From the NCBI GenBank assembly GCA_051016155.1, contig CP136537.1:1302001-1366000 (forward strand): a stretch of 64,000 bases of DNA, given 5' to 3'. The notes beneath the pieces were generated by a model. That model worked only from the letters and a program-made list of their open reading frames with translations, searched no databases and was not told the origin of the DNA. A program made the translations under genes and the position numbers. The DNA comes from RCC90-49c sp051016155 (lineage in GTDB: Bacteria > Bacteroidota > Bacteroidia > Cytophagales > Amoebophilaceae). Position 1 is the stretch's first letter, and each line of letters starts with the position of its first letter. Of this stretch, positions 42,597-52,509 are shown piece by piece.

Positions 42597-44978
42597 TTAG
42601 CTTCCGCAAGCTATGCACTCGTCTGGATTATCTAATGCACAAAGCGCATCAGCTTGCTGCTGCTGCTTAGTAGAAACAGTAGCTGACTGCGGTGCCTCCA
42701 TTTGGGCTTGTTGCTTCTGCACAGTGAATTTGATCGCATCAGCTGCCGCTTTGGTTCTCAGGTAGTACATGCCTGTTTTCAGCCCTTTTTTCCAAGCATA
42801 AAAATGCATGGATGTCAGCTTGCCAAAGTTAGGATCTTGGATATGGATATTAAGGCTTTGGCTCTGACAAATGTAAGCACCTCGGTCAGCGGCCATGTCT
42901 ATGATCGCTTTTTGGGGAATCTCCCAGACTGTTCGGTACAGCTCTTTGATGTTAAGTGGGATATTAGGAATGTTTTGTACAGAGCCATTGGCTGCAATCA
43001 GCTCATTTCTCATTTGGTCATCCCACAAGTCCAGCTCGATCAGGTCTTTCATTAAATGTTTGTTCACCACGATGAACTCGCCAGAAAGCACGCGTCGGGT
43101 ATAGATGTTGGAAGTATAAGGCTCAAAGCACTCATTGTTGCCCAGTATCTGCGAGGTAGAAGCTGTGGGCATAGGAGCTACTAACAGAGAATTACGTACT
43201 CCATGCTTCTGCACCTCCTTACGCAAGGTTTCCCAATCCCACCGTCCAGAGCTAGGCTCTACCTCCCACATGTCAAACTGAAAAGTACCTTGCGCAAGTG
43301 GAGAACCCGCAAAAGTCTCATAAGGGCCTTGCTCTTGGGCCAAGTCTTTAGAGGCCGTCATGGCTGCAAAGTAGATCGTTTCAAAGATGTCTTTGTTCAA
43401 GCCGCGGGCCTCAGGCGAGTCAAAAGGCATGCGCAGCCGTAAGAAAGTGTCGGCCAAGCCTTGCACCCCAATACCAATAGGACGATGCCTAAGATTAGAT
43501 CGACGTGCTTCAGGCACAGGGTAGTAATTGATGTCAATGACCTTATTCAAGTTCTTAGTCACGGTGTAAGTGACATCGTACAGCTTTTGATGGTCTAGTA
43601 GGCCTTTTTCATTGATAAACCGGGGAAGGGCAATCGAGGCCAAGTTACACACCGCCACCTCGTCAGGAGACGTGTACTCAAGGATCTCCGTGCATAGGTT
43701 ACTAGACTTGATCGTGCCCAGATTCTGCTGGTTCGACTTGCGGTTGGCCGCATCCTTGTAAAGCATGTAGGGCGTGCCTGTCTCGATCTGTGCTTCTAGT
43801 ATCTCAAACCAGAGCTCCTGCGCTTGGACGGTTTTCCGCGCCTTTCCCTCGCGTTCATATTTGTGGTAAAGCCTTTCAAATTCATCGCCATAGCAGTCGG
43901 CCAGGCCAGGGGCTTCTTTGGGACAGAAAAGAGACCAAGATTCATTGTTCTCTACCCGCTTCATGAATAGGTCAGGAATCCAGAGGGCATAGAAAAGATC
44001 GCGTGCACGCAACTCTTCCTTGCCGTGGTTTTTCTTCAGGTCTAAGAAAGCAGAGATATCTGCATGCCAAGGCTCTAGATAAATAGCAAAGCTTCCTTTT
44101 CGCTTCCCCCCCCCTTGGTCTACATAGCGCGCAGTCATGTCAAAGTTGCGCAACATGGGCACAATCCCGTTGGAAACGCCGTTTGTTCCTTTGATGTAAG
44201 ACCCTGTAGCGCGGATGTCATGAATGCTCAGGCCAATCCCACCCGCTGACTGAGATATCTGGGCGCACTGCTTCAGCGTGTCATAAATGCCATCAATACT
44301 ATCCTCCTTCATGGTCAATAGAAAGCAAGAGGAAAGCTGGGGCTTGGGAGTGCCTGCGTTGAATAAAGTAGGCGTAGCATGCGTAAACCACTTTTCAGAC
44401 ATCAAGTGATAGGTCTCAATGGCAGCATCAATGTCATCTTTATGAATGCCTACGGCTACGCGCATGAGCATGTGCTGCGGCCGCTCCACGATCTTGCCAT
44501 CGAGTTTCAGGAGATAAGAGCGCTCCAAAGTCTTAAACCCAAAGTAGTCGTAGTTGAAGTCGCGCGAATAGTCGATTGCCTCATCGAGTAGCGCTGCATT
44601 TTCCTTGATGACACAATAAACTTCTTTGGCAATCAGGGCTGCGCTTTCTTCCGTTTTAGGGTCTGTGTAAGTGTAAAGCCTTTTCATAGTATTAGAAAAG
44701 GACTTGCTGGTCACTTTTTGCAGGTTAGAAATAGCAATCCTAGCAGCTAGCACGGCATATTCTGGGTGCTTGCTTGTCATAGAAGCAGTAATTTCTGCTG
44801 CCAGGTTGTCGAGTTCTACTGTAGTAACGCGGTCGTAGATCCCTGCTATTACCTTCTTGGCAATGTCTACAGGATCGATGAAGTCCATATTAAGCCCATA
44901 ACATAGCTTCTCAATCCTTGAGGTAATTTTGTCAAATTTGACTGACTCTAATCTTCCGTCTCTTTTTATGACTAGCAT
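42597..44978 (-). CDS. nrdA: Ribonucleoside-diphosphate reductase class Ia, alpha subunit
   Basis: NrdA reduces ribonucleotides to deoxyribonucleotides together with NrdB. The 793-residue product has an N-terminal ATP cone (VIKRDGRLESVKFDKITSRI), then the catalytic barrel with LSSCFLLTMKEDSIDGIYDT, GGIGLSIHDIRATGSYIKGT, the NLCTEILEY segment, and MPTASTSQILGNNECFEPYT. The C-terminal tail ends DECIACGS, retaining a CxxC redox pair. nrdB lies 40 bp upstream on the same strand, so the pair forms an nrdBA operon. Confidence 0.96.
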   Translation of the reverse strand: MLVIKRDGRLESVKFDKITSRIEKLCYGLNMDFIDPVDIAKKVIAGIYDRVTTVELDNLAAEITASMTSKHPEYAVLAARIAISNLQKVTSKSFSNTMKRLYTYTDPKTEESAALIAKEVYCVIKENAALLDEAIDYSRDFNYDYFGFKTLERSYLLKLDGKIVERPQHMLMRVAVGIHKDDIDAAIETYHLMSEKWFTHATPTLFNAGTPKPQLSSCFLLTMKEDSIDGIYDTLKQCAQISQSAGGIGLSIHDIRATGSYIKGTNGVSNGIVPMLRNFDMTARYVDQGGGKRKGSFAIYLEPWHADISAFLDLKKNHGKEELRARDLFYALWIPDLFMKRVENNESWSLFCPKEAPGLADCYGDEFERLYHKYEREGKARKTVQAQELWFEILEAQIETGTPYMLYKDAANRKSNQQNLGTIKSSNLCTEILEYTSPDEVAVCNLASIALPRFINEKGLLDHQKLYDVTYTVTKNLNKVIDINYYPVPEARRSNLRHRPIGIGVQGLADTFLRLRMPFDSPEARGLNKDIFETIYFAAMTASKDLAQEQGPYETFAGSPLAQGTFQFDMWEVEPSSGRWDWETLRKEVQKHGVRNSLLVAPMPTASTSQILGNNECFEPYTSNIYTRRVLSGEFIVVNKHLMKDLIELDLWDDQMRNELIAANGSVQNIPNIPLNIKELYRTVWEIPQKAIIDMAADRGAYICQSQSLNIHIQDPNFGKLTSMHFYAWKKGLKTGMYYLRTKAAADAIKFTVQKQQAQMEAPQSATVSTKQQQQADALCALDNPDECIACGS

Positions 44979-45018
44979 AGGGGTAAGGGTAGGTATGATG
45001 AATGGCTGATTTAAATTA

Positions 45019-46014
45019 CTAAAAGTCTTCCTCTAGGCTAAATTTAGCCACTTCTTTTTCTCCTTCCTTGTTCATCACACCCGCCTTTTGATACTCTCCC
45101 ACGCGTTTTTCGAAGAAGTTAGTCTTTCCCTGTAGAGAAATCATCTCCATAAAGTCAAATGGGTTGGTAACATTGTACACTTTGGGACACCCTAGTTCTG
45201 CGAGCAATCTGTCAGCCACAAATTCGATGTACTGTGCCATGAGGTCAGCGTTCATGCCAATGAGCCTGACAGGGAGTGCATCGATGACAAACTCTTTTTC
45301 AATGGCCACAGCGTCGGTGATAATTTGAGTGACCCTTTCTACAGGGAGCTTGTTGACTAGATGCTTGTTGTAAAGAAGGCAAGCAAAATCACAATGCAGT
45401 CCCTCGTCACGAGAGATGAGTTCGTTAGAAAAACTTAGGCCAGGCATGAGTCCACGCTTTTTCAGCCAAAAGATCGAGCAGAAGCTACCAGAAAAGAAGA
45501 TGCCCTCTACAGCTGCAAAGGCAATGAGCCTTTCTGCAAAGTTGGCTTTTTCAATCCATCGCAAGGCCCATTCTGCTTTCTTCTTCACACAATCCAACGT
45601 CTCAATGGCATTGAAGAGCTTGTTCTTTTCCGTAGTATCTTTGATGTAGGTATCAATAAGCAAGGAGTAAACTTCCGAGTGGATGTTTTCAATAGCGATT
45701 TGAAAGCCATAAAAGAATTTAGCTTCGGTGTATTGTACCTCTGCCACAAAGTTCTCGCCTAAGTTTTCATTGACAATACCATCACTAGCAGCAAAAAAGG
45801 CCAGCACATGCGAGATGAAATGCCTTTCGCCCTCATTGAGGCTTTCCCAGTCTTTTAGGTCTTGGCTCAAGTCAATCTCTTCTGCCGTCCAAAAGCTGGC
45901 TTCTGCCCTTTTGTAAAACTCCCAAATGTCGGAGTGCTCAATGGGAAACAGCACGAACCTATTTTTATTTTCTTTTAGTAGCGGCTCTTCTACGATGTTT
46001 GGACTATTTTGCAT
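45019..46014 (-). CDS. nrdB: Ribonucleoside-diphosphate reductase class Ia, beta subunit
   Basis: NrdB carries the di-iron centre and tyrosyl radical. The 331-residue protein shows FWTAEEIDLSQDLKDWESLN, the EGERHFISHVLAFFAASDGI region, and the radical-site helix EAKFFYGFQIAIENIHSEVY with Tyr. It also has FAAVEGIFFSGSFCSIFWLK, ISRDEGLHCDFACLLY (metal ligands) and the C-terminal tail that docks on NrdA. It precedes nrdA in the same operon. An obvious NrdR box upstream was not recognised. Confidence 0.96.
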   Translation of the reverse strand: MQNSPNIVEEPLLKENKNRFVLFPIEHSDIWEFYKRAEASFWTAEEIDLSQDLKDWESLNEGERHFISHVLAFFAASDGIVNENLGENFVAEVQYTEAKFFYGFQIAIENIHSEVYSLLIDTYIKDTTEKNKLFNAIETLDCVKKKAEWALRWIEKANFAERLIAFAAVEGIFFSGSFCSIFWLKKRGLMPGLSFSNELISRDEGLHCDFACLLYNKHLVNKLPVERVTQIITDAVAIEKEFVIDALPVRLIGMNADLMAQYIEFVADRLLAELGCPKVYNVTNPFDFMEMISLQGKTNFFEKRVGEYQKAGVMNKEGEKEVAKFSLEEDF

Positions 46015-46350
46015 AGATTATTTGGTTTGGACTTGCTTTAATAAATACAAATTGTTTGCATTGAGGCCTGGAGAATGGGTAGTAGCCATTGCACTACGCA
46101 TCTTGCTTGCGAAGGTGCATGCTTTCAATAGTATAGGCTTTAACGATATGCAACACAAATCTAGTAAAGCACTTCAAAAGGTCAAATAAATTTAGGGATC
46201 ACATTAAAAAAATACAAGAAAAATCCTTGCCATTGAGTGACTAGAAGGGTTGACTGCAGGAAGTTTAAACATGAGCCCTACTCAGACAAAGACACACCAC
46301 ATCAGAGTCAATAGAATAGAATAGAACAAAAAATTGTTTGAAATAAGTTG
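46015..46350. other. Intergenic region upstream of nrdB
   Basis: No gene is supported between nrdB and the decayed restriction locus. A one-octamer trace of the periodic repeat (CCATTGAGTGAC, about 46227) is present. The remainder is AT-rich and should hold the nrdB promoter. Confidence 0.4.
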
Positions 46351-46373
46351 CTCAATCACAAAATGACTCAACC
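46351..46373 (-). repeat. Short member of the 8-bp-periodic repeat
   Basis: The reverse strand reads GGTTGAGTCATTTTGTGATT and then GAG, matching the central octamers of the copy at 8463. Confidence 0.45.
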
Positions 46374-46745
46374 AGCGTTGGGTTGAACAAGCCGTCCTTT
46401 ACTGATGACCTCAACGGGCTGAGAGAGGAGATACTGACGGCACGCCAGTGTCGACAGCAAGATGTCAAAAGCGTCCGCTTGAGCAACAATAACCTCGTCT
46501 ATGCCCATCATCACCCCGCGTGCTATCTTGTTAGCTACACTATGCGTCTCCTGTTCATTGAGTGTTATCAGATACTTGATAGTTCTTCTATGCACATTCT
46601 TCAGCGCCTATCCTTCCAGGTCGGCCTGTTTATATCGCTCTCTGAGAGAAGATTTGATACTCAGTGTGATAAGCGTTTGGTCTTTTGCGTAGAGACAAGG
46701 CCGTAGGCAGCGTTAGGCACCAAAGCTAGTACTTCCTGCATGTAA
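46368..46745 (-). pseudogene. Possible type II restriction endonuclease remnant
   Basis: Reverse-strand reading gives KDQTLITLSIKSSLRERYKQ and ADLEG, a TAG stop, then KNVHRRTIKYLITLNEQETH and KIARGVMMGIDEVIVAQADA, ending RLVQPNAG. The coherent protein style on both sides of one stop suggests a recently broken gene. The SIKSSLRERYKQ segment resembles what I recall of some type II restriction enzymes, and it sits next to a broken DNA methyltransferase. The family call is tentative. Confidence 0.4.
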
Positions 46746-46799
46746 AAAGGAGTGCTTTTATGTGCATATCAACAAAGTGCCTCAAGGTATTCAAAGATG

Positions 46800-47326
46800 A
46801 CTCGATTTGTATTCGCTTTGCTTACTCTGCTCTTTTGCAGCTTTTCCCATGAGGTAGCAATGAGCAGAAGCAGATCGCCAGCTTCCCCAAGCCGTCCTTA
46901 TAGAAATATTTTGCTCGTTCCACACAATCGCCGTTTGATAACGCCAATCTACCGGCTTAGCAAGCTGAGTGATATCTGCCCCAACACTATTTTTCCGAAT
47001 TTATGCTTGTCCAGCGGTATGTTAATACAGATTCTGCCTGTGTCCTTGACCCACAGAAAACAGTTTTGAAGCCATGCAGTAGAAAACGCTAGATAAGCAC
47101 CATAAGTCATGGCATCGCCTGCAGTGCTGTACTGCATGCCAACACTATAAGGAGGAGACGTAACAATTAAGTCAATAGTGTCCTGTTTGACAGACGCTGG
47201 GTCTAAGGCAGACCTGAGCAATAGGCTGCCTGAGTACGAGGTGGGAGTTTCTTTTCTTTCAGCTTGCATAGACGAAGGGAGTATAAGAAAATGCGTCTGC
47301 TCAGATAAGGCTAAGCGCCCGGGCAA
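46800..47326 (-). pseudogene. Beta-class DNA methyltransferase, frameshifted and truncated
   Basis: The first frame carries DLIVTSPPYSVGMQY, the TSPPY catalytic motif of N4-cytosine/N6-adenine methyltransferases, and FLWVKDTGRICINIPLDK. Near 46970 the frame shifts; the other frame continues ADITQLAKPVDWRYQTAIVW and NEQNISIRTAWGSWRSASA, a well-known family block. After SASA the sequence departs from the family and ends in a stop, so the AdoMet-binding C-terminal part is lost. The gene is non-functional. Confidence 0.75.
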
Positions 47327-47438
47327 CGTGAATGTTTGCTACCATCTTTACTTACACAAGAGGAAGGTGAGAAGACTGCTACAAAATGTAACTAATACAA
47401 CACCTTAAAAAGTGTCTTTACGGATCTAGACAACCTTC

Positions 47439-47470
47439 TAAAATCACTCAATCACAAAAGCAATCAATAG
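47439..47470 (-). repeat. Member of the 8-bp-periodic repeat
   Basis: On the reverse strand it reads TATTGATTGCTTTTGTGATT and then GAGTGATTTTAGAAGG, closely matching the central part of the copy at 8463. It lies upstream of the DUF4293-like gene. Confidence 0.5.
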
Positions 47471-47576
47471 TACTATGGCCTCGTCATATAAGGCATATCC
47501 CGAGTCAATGCTATTTGATAATTTCAGAGCATCATTATATTTGCTCCGCTCTCTAACCTTATAGTTAATCAATAAT

Positions 47577-48113
47577 ATGTCAAACGACGATCGACGCTTA
47601 TGGATCACAGGCCTGGAAGCTCTCGAAAGGCCCCAATCCATTGGTTTTATGACTGTTTGTGTGGCCATGATGGTCCTATCTATGGGTGCCTTCTGGACCA
47701 AAACAACAGTAGACCCAGAAATAACCTACACCCTGCATGCTTGGTTCCTACGTGGATTAGATCCTGAAGGGCTCATTGTCCACGAAACATTTCTGCCTTA
47801 TGCACTGTTAGGCTTAATGTCTGCCCTGTCATCTGCCACGGCCATGTATCAATTGTTTAGGTTTGATAGCCGACCTACACAGCTCGCCATAGGCGCTACC
47901 AATACCCTTTTTATCTCGGCGACTCTATATTTAGCGTACTATTTCTGCGAGCGCTTGGAGAGTAATATAACTTCCGAAATAGCAAGTCAACACTCCAGGG
48001 AGGCCTTCATTACTATTCTGGTTGCGTTGAGTGCCAATGCATTGGCCGCTCTTTTCATTTTGAGAGACGAAAGGCTCATCAGGACAGTGGGGAGACTACG
48101 CAGCAAGTCCTAG
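47577..48113 (+). CDS. DUF4293-like membrane protein
   Basis: The 178-residue product has four membrane spans (about 22-40, 68-90, 98-120 and 140-160). Its N-terminus, ERPQSIGFMTVCVAMMVLSM, resembles the RPQ(S/T)I start of DUF4293, a family found mainly in Bacteroidota. A polar C-terminal tail follows (DERLIRTVGRLRSKS). Function is unknown. recJ begins 50 bp downstream on the same strand, a neighbourhood I recall from other Cytophagales but could not check. Confidence 0.65.
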   Translation: MSNDDRRLWITGLEALERPQSIGFMTVCVAMMVLSMGAFWTKTTVDPEITYTLHAWFLRGLDPEGLIVHETFLPYALLGLMSALSSATAMYQLFRFDSRPTQLAIGATNTLFISATLYLAYYFCERLESNITSEIASQHSREAFITILVALSANALAALFILRDERLIRTVGRLRSKS

Positions 48114-48163
48114 GAGATAGTAATATCCAGTAAACAGCAGTTCCCACATCTGAATATCAGCCA

Positions 48164-49882
48164 GTGGCTAAAAGATGGCTCTTTCGTGCACTACCAGAAG
48201 TCGCCTCAGTGGACGCTTTAGCCAGTGCATTGGGAGTATCTCCCAAGATAGCCTCGCTACTTGTGCAAAAAGGTATCACTAGCTTTGACCAGGCCAAAGC
48301 CTATTTTAGGCCTTCCCTGGCTGATCTACACGATCCCTTTGCTATGCGAGGCATGGCAAAAGCCGTACACCGCTTGGCGCTAGCCCTCACACGCCAAGAG
48401 CCCATCTTGGTCTATGGCGACTATGATGTAGATGGCGTGACTTCGGTGGCCATGTTCCATGGATTCCTAAAGCAGCTGGGCGCACATACAGATTTTTATA
48501 TCCCAGATCGGTATACTGAAGGCTATGGCATCTCTATGCAGGCAGTCAAATGGGCCGCCCAAGCTGGTTTCAAGCTCATGGTTAGCCTAGACTGCGGCAT
48601 CAAAGCCACTACCTGCATACAAAAGGCGCGCGCACTAGGGCTAGACGTCATCGTATGCGACCACCATGAGCCAGGCAATACACTGCCTGATGCCTATGCC
48701 ATCTTGGACCCCAAACAGCCAGCTTGCTCCTATCCCACCAAAGAACTTTCTGGATGTGGCGTAGGCTTCAAGCTACTACAAGCCTTGACACAGCAGCAAC
48801 AGCTTCCAGAAGAAAATCTCTACCATCACTTAGACCTAGTGGCTATTAGCATTGCCTGTGACGTTGTTCCCATGGTAGGAGAGAACAGGATTTTAGCCTA
48901 TCACGGATTACAAAGACTCAATCATACGCCTCGTCCCGGGCTCAAAGCGTTGATGGACCGGGGCAACTTACGTGCGCCTTTGGATATTTCTCAACTTGTT
49001 TTTGGTTTGGGCCCCCGCATCAATGCAGCAGGCAGGGTGGACCATGCAAGCCTGGCTGTACGTTTGCTTTTGGCCACAGCGCCTACAGAGGCAGAGCACC
49101 TGGCCAGCACCATCGATCAGAAAAATAAGCTGCGAAAAAATTTCGACAGCATCACCACAGAAGAAGCTCTAGCTATGATTGAGGCCTGTCCTCAACGAAC
49201 TCGGGCAAAGACTACTGTGCTGTTTAAAGAAGATTGGCACAAGGGTGTGATTGGTATTGTAGCTTCGCGATGCATTGAGCAGTATTACCGTCCTACCGTC
49301 ATCCTCACAGCTACCCATGGCAAGGCCACAGGCTCGGCCCGCTCTGTAGCAGGCTACAATGTGTACGAAGCCTTGGCTGCCTGTGCTGACTTATTGGATC
49401 AGTATGGAGGCCATGCGTATGCAGCAGGGCTTACTCTGCCACTTGAGCATGTAGTCACTTTTCAGCAGCGGTTTGAAGAGGTAGTGGCCTGTAGCATAGC
49501 AGATGAGCTGTTAATCCCTCCTCAAGAGATCGACTTGCCGCTGGCCTTTGAAGAGATAGACGCTAAGTTCTACAATATCCTTAGGCAAATGGCTCCCTTT
49601 GGTGCGGGCAACATGCGGACCGTTTTTTCCACCGACCATGTAGTGGCTCAGAGTTATTCCCTCCTCAAAGAGCGCCACCTCAAGTTGTATGTAGCGCAAT
49701 TAGGCACTGACCAGATCGTCTTAGAAGCCATTGGTTTTGGCCTGGCCCACTGCGAGCCGTTTGTACGTGCGCAACAACCTTTCAAAATGGTTTATACCAT
49801 AGAGGAGAACCACTATTTAGGAGAACCTAGATTACAACTTAATGTCAAAGATATACAACCTATGTCAGCGCCTTTGCATTGA
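48164..49882 (+). CDS. recJ: Single-stranded-DNA-specific exonuclease RecJ
   Basis: RecJ degrades single-stranded DNA 5' to 3' in mismatch and recombinational repair. The 572-residue product starts at a GTG. It carries DHH motifs VYGDYDVDGVTSVAMFHGFL, VSLDCGIK, VIVCDHHEPGNTLPDAYAIL, LDLVAISIACDVVPM and FGLGPRINAAGRVDHASLAV. The DHHA1 part has GVIGIVASRCIEQYYRPTVI and ATGSARSVAGYNVYEAL, with the OB-like C-terminal domain after it. All metal-binding motifs are present. Confidence 0.95.
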   Translation: MAKRWLFRALPEVASVDALASALGVSPKIASLLVQKGITSFDQAKAYFRPSLADLHDPFAMRGMAKAVHRLALALTRQEPILVYGDYDVDGVTSVAMFHGFLKQLGAHTDFYIPDRYTEGYGISMQAVKWAAQAGFKLMVSLDCGIKATTCIQKARALGLDVIVCDHHEPGNTLPDAYAILDPKQPACSYPTKELSGCGVGFKLLQALTQQQQLPEENLYHHLDLVAISIACDVVPMVGENRILAYHGLQRLNHTPRPGLKALMDRGNLRAPLDISQLVFGLGPRINAAGRVDHASLAVRLLLATAPTEAEHLASTIDQKNKLRKNFDSITTEEALAMIEACPQRTRAKTTVLFKEDWHKGVIGIVASRCIEQYYRPTVILTATHGKATGSARSVAGYNVYEALAACADLLDQYGGHAYAAGLTLPLEHVVTFQQRFEEVVACSIADELLIPPQEIDLPLAFEEIDAKFYNILRQMAPFGAGNMRTVFSTDHVVAQSYSLLKERHLKLYVAQLGTDQIVLEAIGFGLAHCEPFVRAQQPFKMVYTIEENHYLGEPRLQLNVKDIQPMSAPLH

Positions 49883-50237
49883 CTTTGTTAGTTGACTTGA
49901 GTTTATTTTCCGTAGAAACGAATCTTATTTTTACAAGTGCTGTGTGGAAGTGCCATGTGGTAGCTGTGGGGCAATTGGTAACAATCAGCTGACAAAAGGA
50001 GACAATGTGAGCAACGAATCACAAGATCACTTGGGAGAAGCAGAAGCAAAATCCTTTCCTCAGCTTGGCAACGTTGGAGCAACAATGTAAAAATAAATGA
50101 GGTGTTTAAAAAAATATTTTCACTTATCCTTGAAAGAATATAGCTGATAGCTTAATATTGGCACGAAAAATGTTTTTTTCGAAGACTTGAAAAAAGCTAT
50201 TCAGAGAACATCATCAAGTAGTAGTAAACACTCATAT
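49883..50237. other. Intergenic region after recJ
   Basis: No supported gene. An AT-rich segment (50100-50186) contains homopolymer A and T runs. A TTG at 50187 could extend the following small gene by 17 residues. Nothing else was recognised. Confidence 0.4.
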
Positions 50238-50513
50238 ATGGCTGAAGAACAGATAAATGACAACAAGAGTACAGCACTTGTGAGCAATAGAAAAGATATT
50301 ACGCTCGCAAAGGATGACCAAAGTGTAGCATTGGCTCACATTGAGGCGTACGCAGAAAAGAACTGGGAAACAGGCTTAGCCTATGGCGTAAAAAAAGGCA
50401 GAGCATTTGAGAAGATGGAGCTAGGCAAGAACATGATCAAAAGAGGATATACTTTTGAGGCTGTGTACGAGCTGATTGGGCTGAACAAAGAGGACATATT
50501 CCAAGATCCGTGA
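50238..50513 (+). CDS. Small protein resembling the C-terminal tail of Rpn-type nucleases
   Basis: The 91-residue frame from the ATG at 50238 reads MAEEQINDNKSTALVSNRKD and ends with GVKKGRAFEKMELGKNMIKR and GYTFEAVYELIGLNKEDIF. The last part matches the style of the regulatory tail of Rpn/PD-(D/E)XK putative transposases, where a KGxxxGxxE-type coil is followed by a helix-turn-helix-like GLS..ELI motif. The nuclease domain is absent. It may be a decayed tail or a free regulator; a real small gene cannot be excluded. Confidence 0.4.
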   Translation: MAEEQINDNKSTALVSNRKDITLAKDDQSVALAHIEAYAEKNWETGLAYGVKKGRAFEKMELGKNMIKRGYTFEAVYELIGLNKEDIFQDP

Positions 50514-50756
50514 TTTCTATTTCTTGCAAGCACAAGGCTACTCGCTACCTAGGTCTTGCCGACAGCTAGAGAGCTAGGACTATGTCCTACCAGTAGGGTA
50601 TAGTCAGCAGACTAAGTAGTTGTCCCTTAAGAACTCTTAAAAGTCTTCATAAAAGCCTTGAGGAAAGGTTTTAGGAACATTTAAACGCTTTTTGGCTTCC
50701 TTTTCCTGCAAGTTATCCCTATTCCTAACAACATTCCTTGCATATTTTTTTACCCT

Positions 50757-51233
50757 ATGATCGGCCAATCAGATAATCAATTCAAGGCCGACCTGTACAA
50801 ACTCCGCCTCATGGAGCAGCCCGATCCTAACCAGCCCCTCTACATTTTAGCGCAAACACTCCCCTAGAACGCTCTTGCATGGAGGTTTATACACCTCTAT
50901 TCCAATACTGGACAGCCCGCCTATCCTATCAGGTGCATGACGGGGCTCCTTCTCTTGCAACGCATCTTCAACCTCTCCGATGAGAGACTCGTCGAGCTTT
51001 GGCAAGAAAATCCCTACTTCCAGTGCTTTTGCGGGAAAAATGCCTTCCAATGGACTCAGCCTTGTGCTGCCTCTGACTTAAAAGAATCGCTCAACAAAGC
51101 CCAACGAGTCATTGCCAACTCCACGATCCAGGAGAAGAACATCACCTTTCCCAATGATGCCAAACGCTACCGCAAAGTCATCGACACGTGTAACGACCTA
51201 GCCAAGCGTTTAGGCATTGGACTACGACTGTAA
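50757..51233 (+). pseudogene. IS5/IS1182-type transposase remnant
   Basis: The frame starts MIGQSDNQFKADLYKLRLME and has a TAG at 50865-50867. In the same frame it continues MTGLLLLQRIFNLSDERLVE, LWQENPYFQCFCGKNAFQWT and QPCAASDL, the N-terminal DUF772 region of this transposase class. An abrupt switch to KRYRKVIDTCNDLAKRLGIG indicates an internal deletion of the DDE core. The remnant ends at the left end of the IS3 element. Confidence 0.75.
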
Positions 51234-51304
51234 TGCACCCCAAAATTAGGACCAGAGGTTAAAGGAGCGTTTGATCTTAAACTTGCACTCAAACAGATCA
51301 AACT

Positions 51305-51598
51305 ATGCGTCATAAAATCAGAAAAAGACCGCATTCTGCTGCCTTTAAATTCAAGGTAGCTCTTGAGACTATCAAAGCTCAAAGGACCGCTGCTGAGCTT
51401 TGCCACGAGTTTGGTATCGTCTCCAGTCAACTTTATGAGTGGAGAAAAAAACTCATCGATAAGGGAAAAATACACTTTGAGAACCCTGATCAGCAACAGC
51501 TACCTTATGAGCAACACATTGAAAAACTTATGGCCACCATTGGGCGATTAAAAGTCGAAAACGATTTTTTGTCCAAATCGCTAGGCAGCAATCTTTGA
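51305..51598 (+). CDS. IS3-family transposase OrfA
   Basis: The 97-residue protein is the DNA-binding part of the IS3 transposase. It has a helix-turn-helix (RPHSAAFKFKVALETIKAQR, then TAAELCHEFGIVSSQLYEWR) and a leucine-zipper-like end (IEKLMATIGRLKVENDFLSK). A T6 run (GATTTTTTG near 51563) and the -1 frame overlap with OrfB suggest programmed frameshifting to the OrfAB fusion. Confidence 0.88.
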   Translation: MRHKIRKRPHSAAFKFKVALETIKAQRTAAELCHEFGIVSSQLYEWRKKLIDKGKIHFENPDQQQLPYEQHIEKLMATIGRLKVENDFLSKSLGSNL

Positions 51599-52509
51599 AA
51601 CACAGAAGACAAGCCCTTGCACAGCCTACGCCACAGTTAAGTCTAAGACGGAAAGCTGCCTTGTTGGACGTGCATCGATCAGGGGTGTATTATCGATCTA
51701 AGCCAGCGCAAGATGATCAAGTAGAAGTGATGAATCAGCTCAGAGACCTCTATCAACAATACCCTTTTATGGGCTATCGAAGGCTTCATTTACTGCTTCG
51801 GCAACGAGGCTATCAAGTGAATGGTAAACGAGTACTCAGCCTGATGCGTTTGATGGGCCTAGCGGCTTTGTATCCTAAGAAGAATCTATCGAAAAGGGAC
51901 CATAAGGCAAGTGTCTCTTCTTATTTACTCAAAGAACGTCCTGCGGTGAAGGTGAATGATGTTTGGCAGATAGATATCACGTATCTACGAATGGAGCAAG
52001 GCTTTCTATATCTGACAGCGCTCATTGACATGGTGAGTCGTCGTATAATGGGCTGGGACTTATCCCCCTTCCTGGAAACAGAAAGCTGTTTGTCAGCCTT
52101 GCGTGCCTCTTTGTCCAGTGGTTACCAACCGCTGATCATTAACACAGATAGGGGGAGTCAGTTCACCAGTGCAGCCTGGCGCAAGGCCCTTGAAGAGGCG
52201 GGGATTGTATTGAGCCACAATGGGGCGGGCCGTTGTTGTGACAACGTATTGATAGAGCGTTTCTGGCGCAGTGTGAAGTACGAAGAGGTATATTTGAAGA
52301 GTTATGCAAGTGTGCAGGAAGCGCGAGCGAGTCTGAGTGGGTACATAAGTTGGTATAACAGTACTCGTGCTGACCAAAGCTTGGGTTACAAGAGTCCAGA
52401 TAGCGTATTCTATCAAGGAGTTTCTATGCTTGCTTGGCAAGAGGGGCTAGGGGTTATCAAGCAAAGGGGAGAGAGGGGAGAGAATAGAAGTGATCAGGAA
52501 ACAGAATAA
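51595..52509 (+). CDS. IS3-family transposase OrfB (DDE integrase)
   Basis: The 304-residue protein holds the rve integrase core. It has an HTH_21 region (QYPFMGYRRLHLLLRQRGYQ, VNGKRVLSLMRLMGLAA) and DDE residues in NDVWQIDITYLRME (D), LIINTDRGSQFTSAAW (D) and NVLIERFWRSVKYEEVY (E). It starts with TTG overlapping OrfA by 4 bp and is in the -1 frame relative to it. All catalytic residues are kept, so the element may be active. Confidence 0.92.
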   Translation: MKHRRQALAQPTPQLSLRRKAALLDVHRSGVYYRSKPAQDDQVEVMNQLRDLYQQYPFMGYRRLHLLLRQRGYQVNGKRVLSLMRLMGLAALYPKKNLSKRDHKASVSSYLLKERPAVKVNDVWQIDITYLRMEQGFLYLTALIDMVSRRIMGWDLSPFLETESCLSALRASLSSGYQPLIINTDRGSQFTSAAWRKALEEAGIVLSHNGAGRCCDNVLIERFWRSVKYEEVYLKSYASVQEARASLSGYISWYNSTRADQSLGYKSPDSVFYQGVSMLAWQEGLGVIKQRGERGENRSDQETE

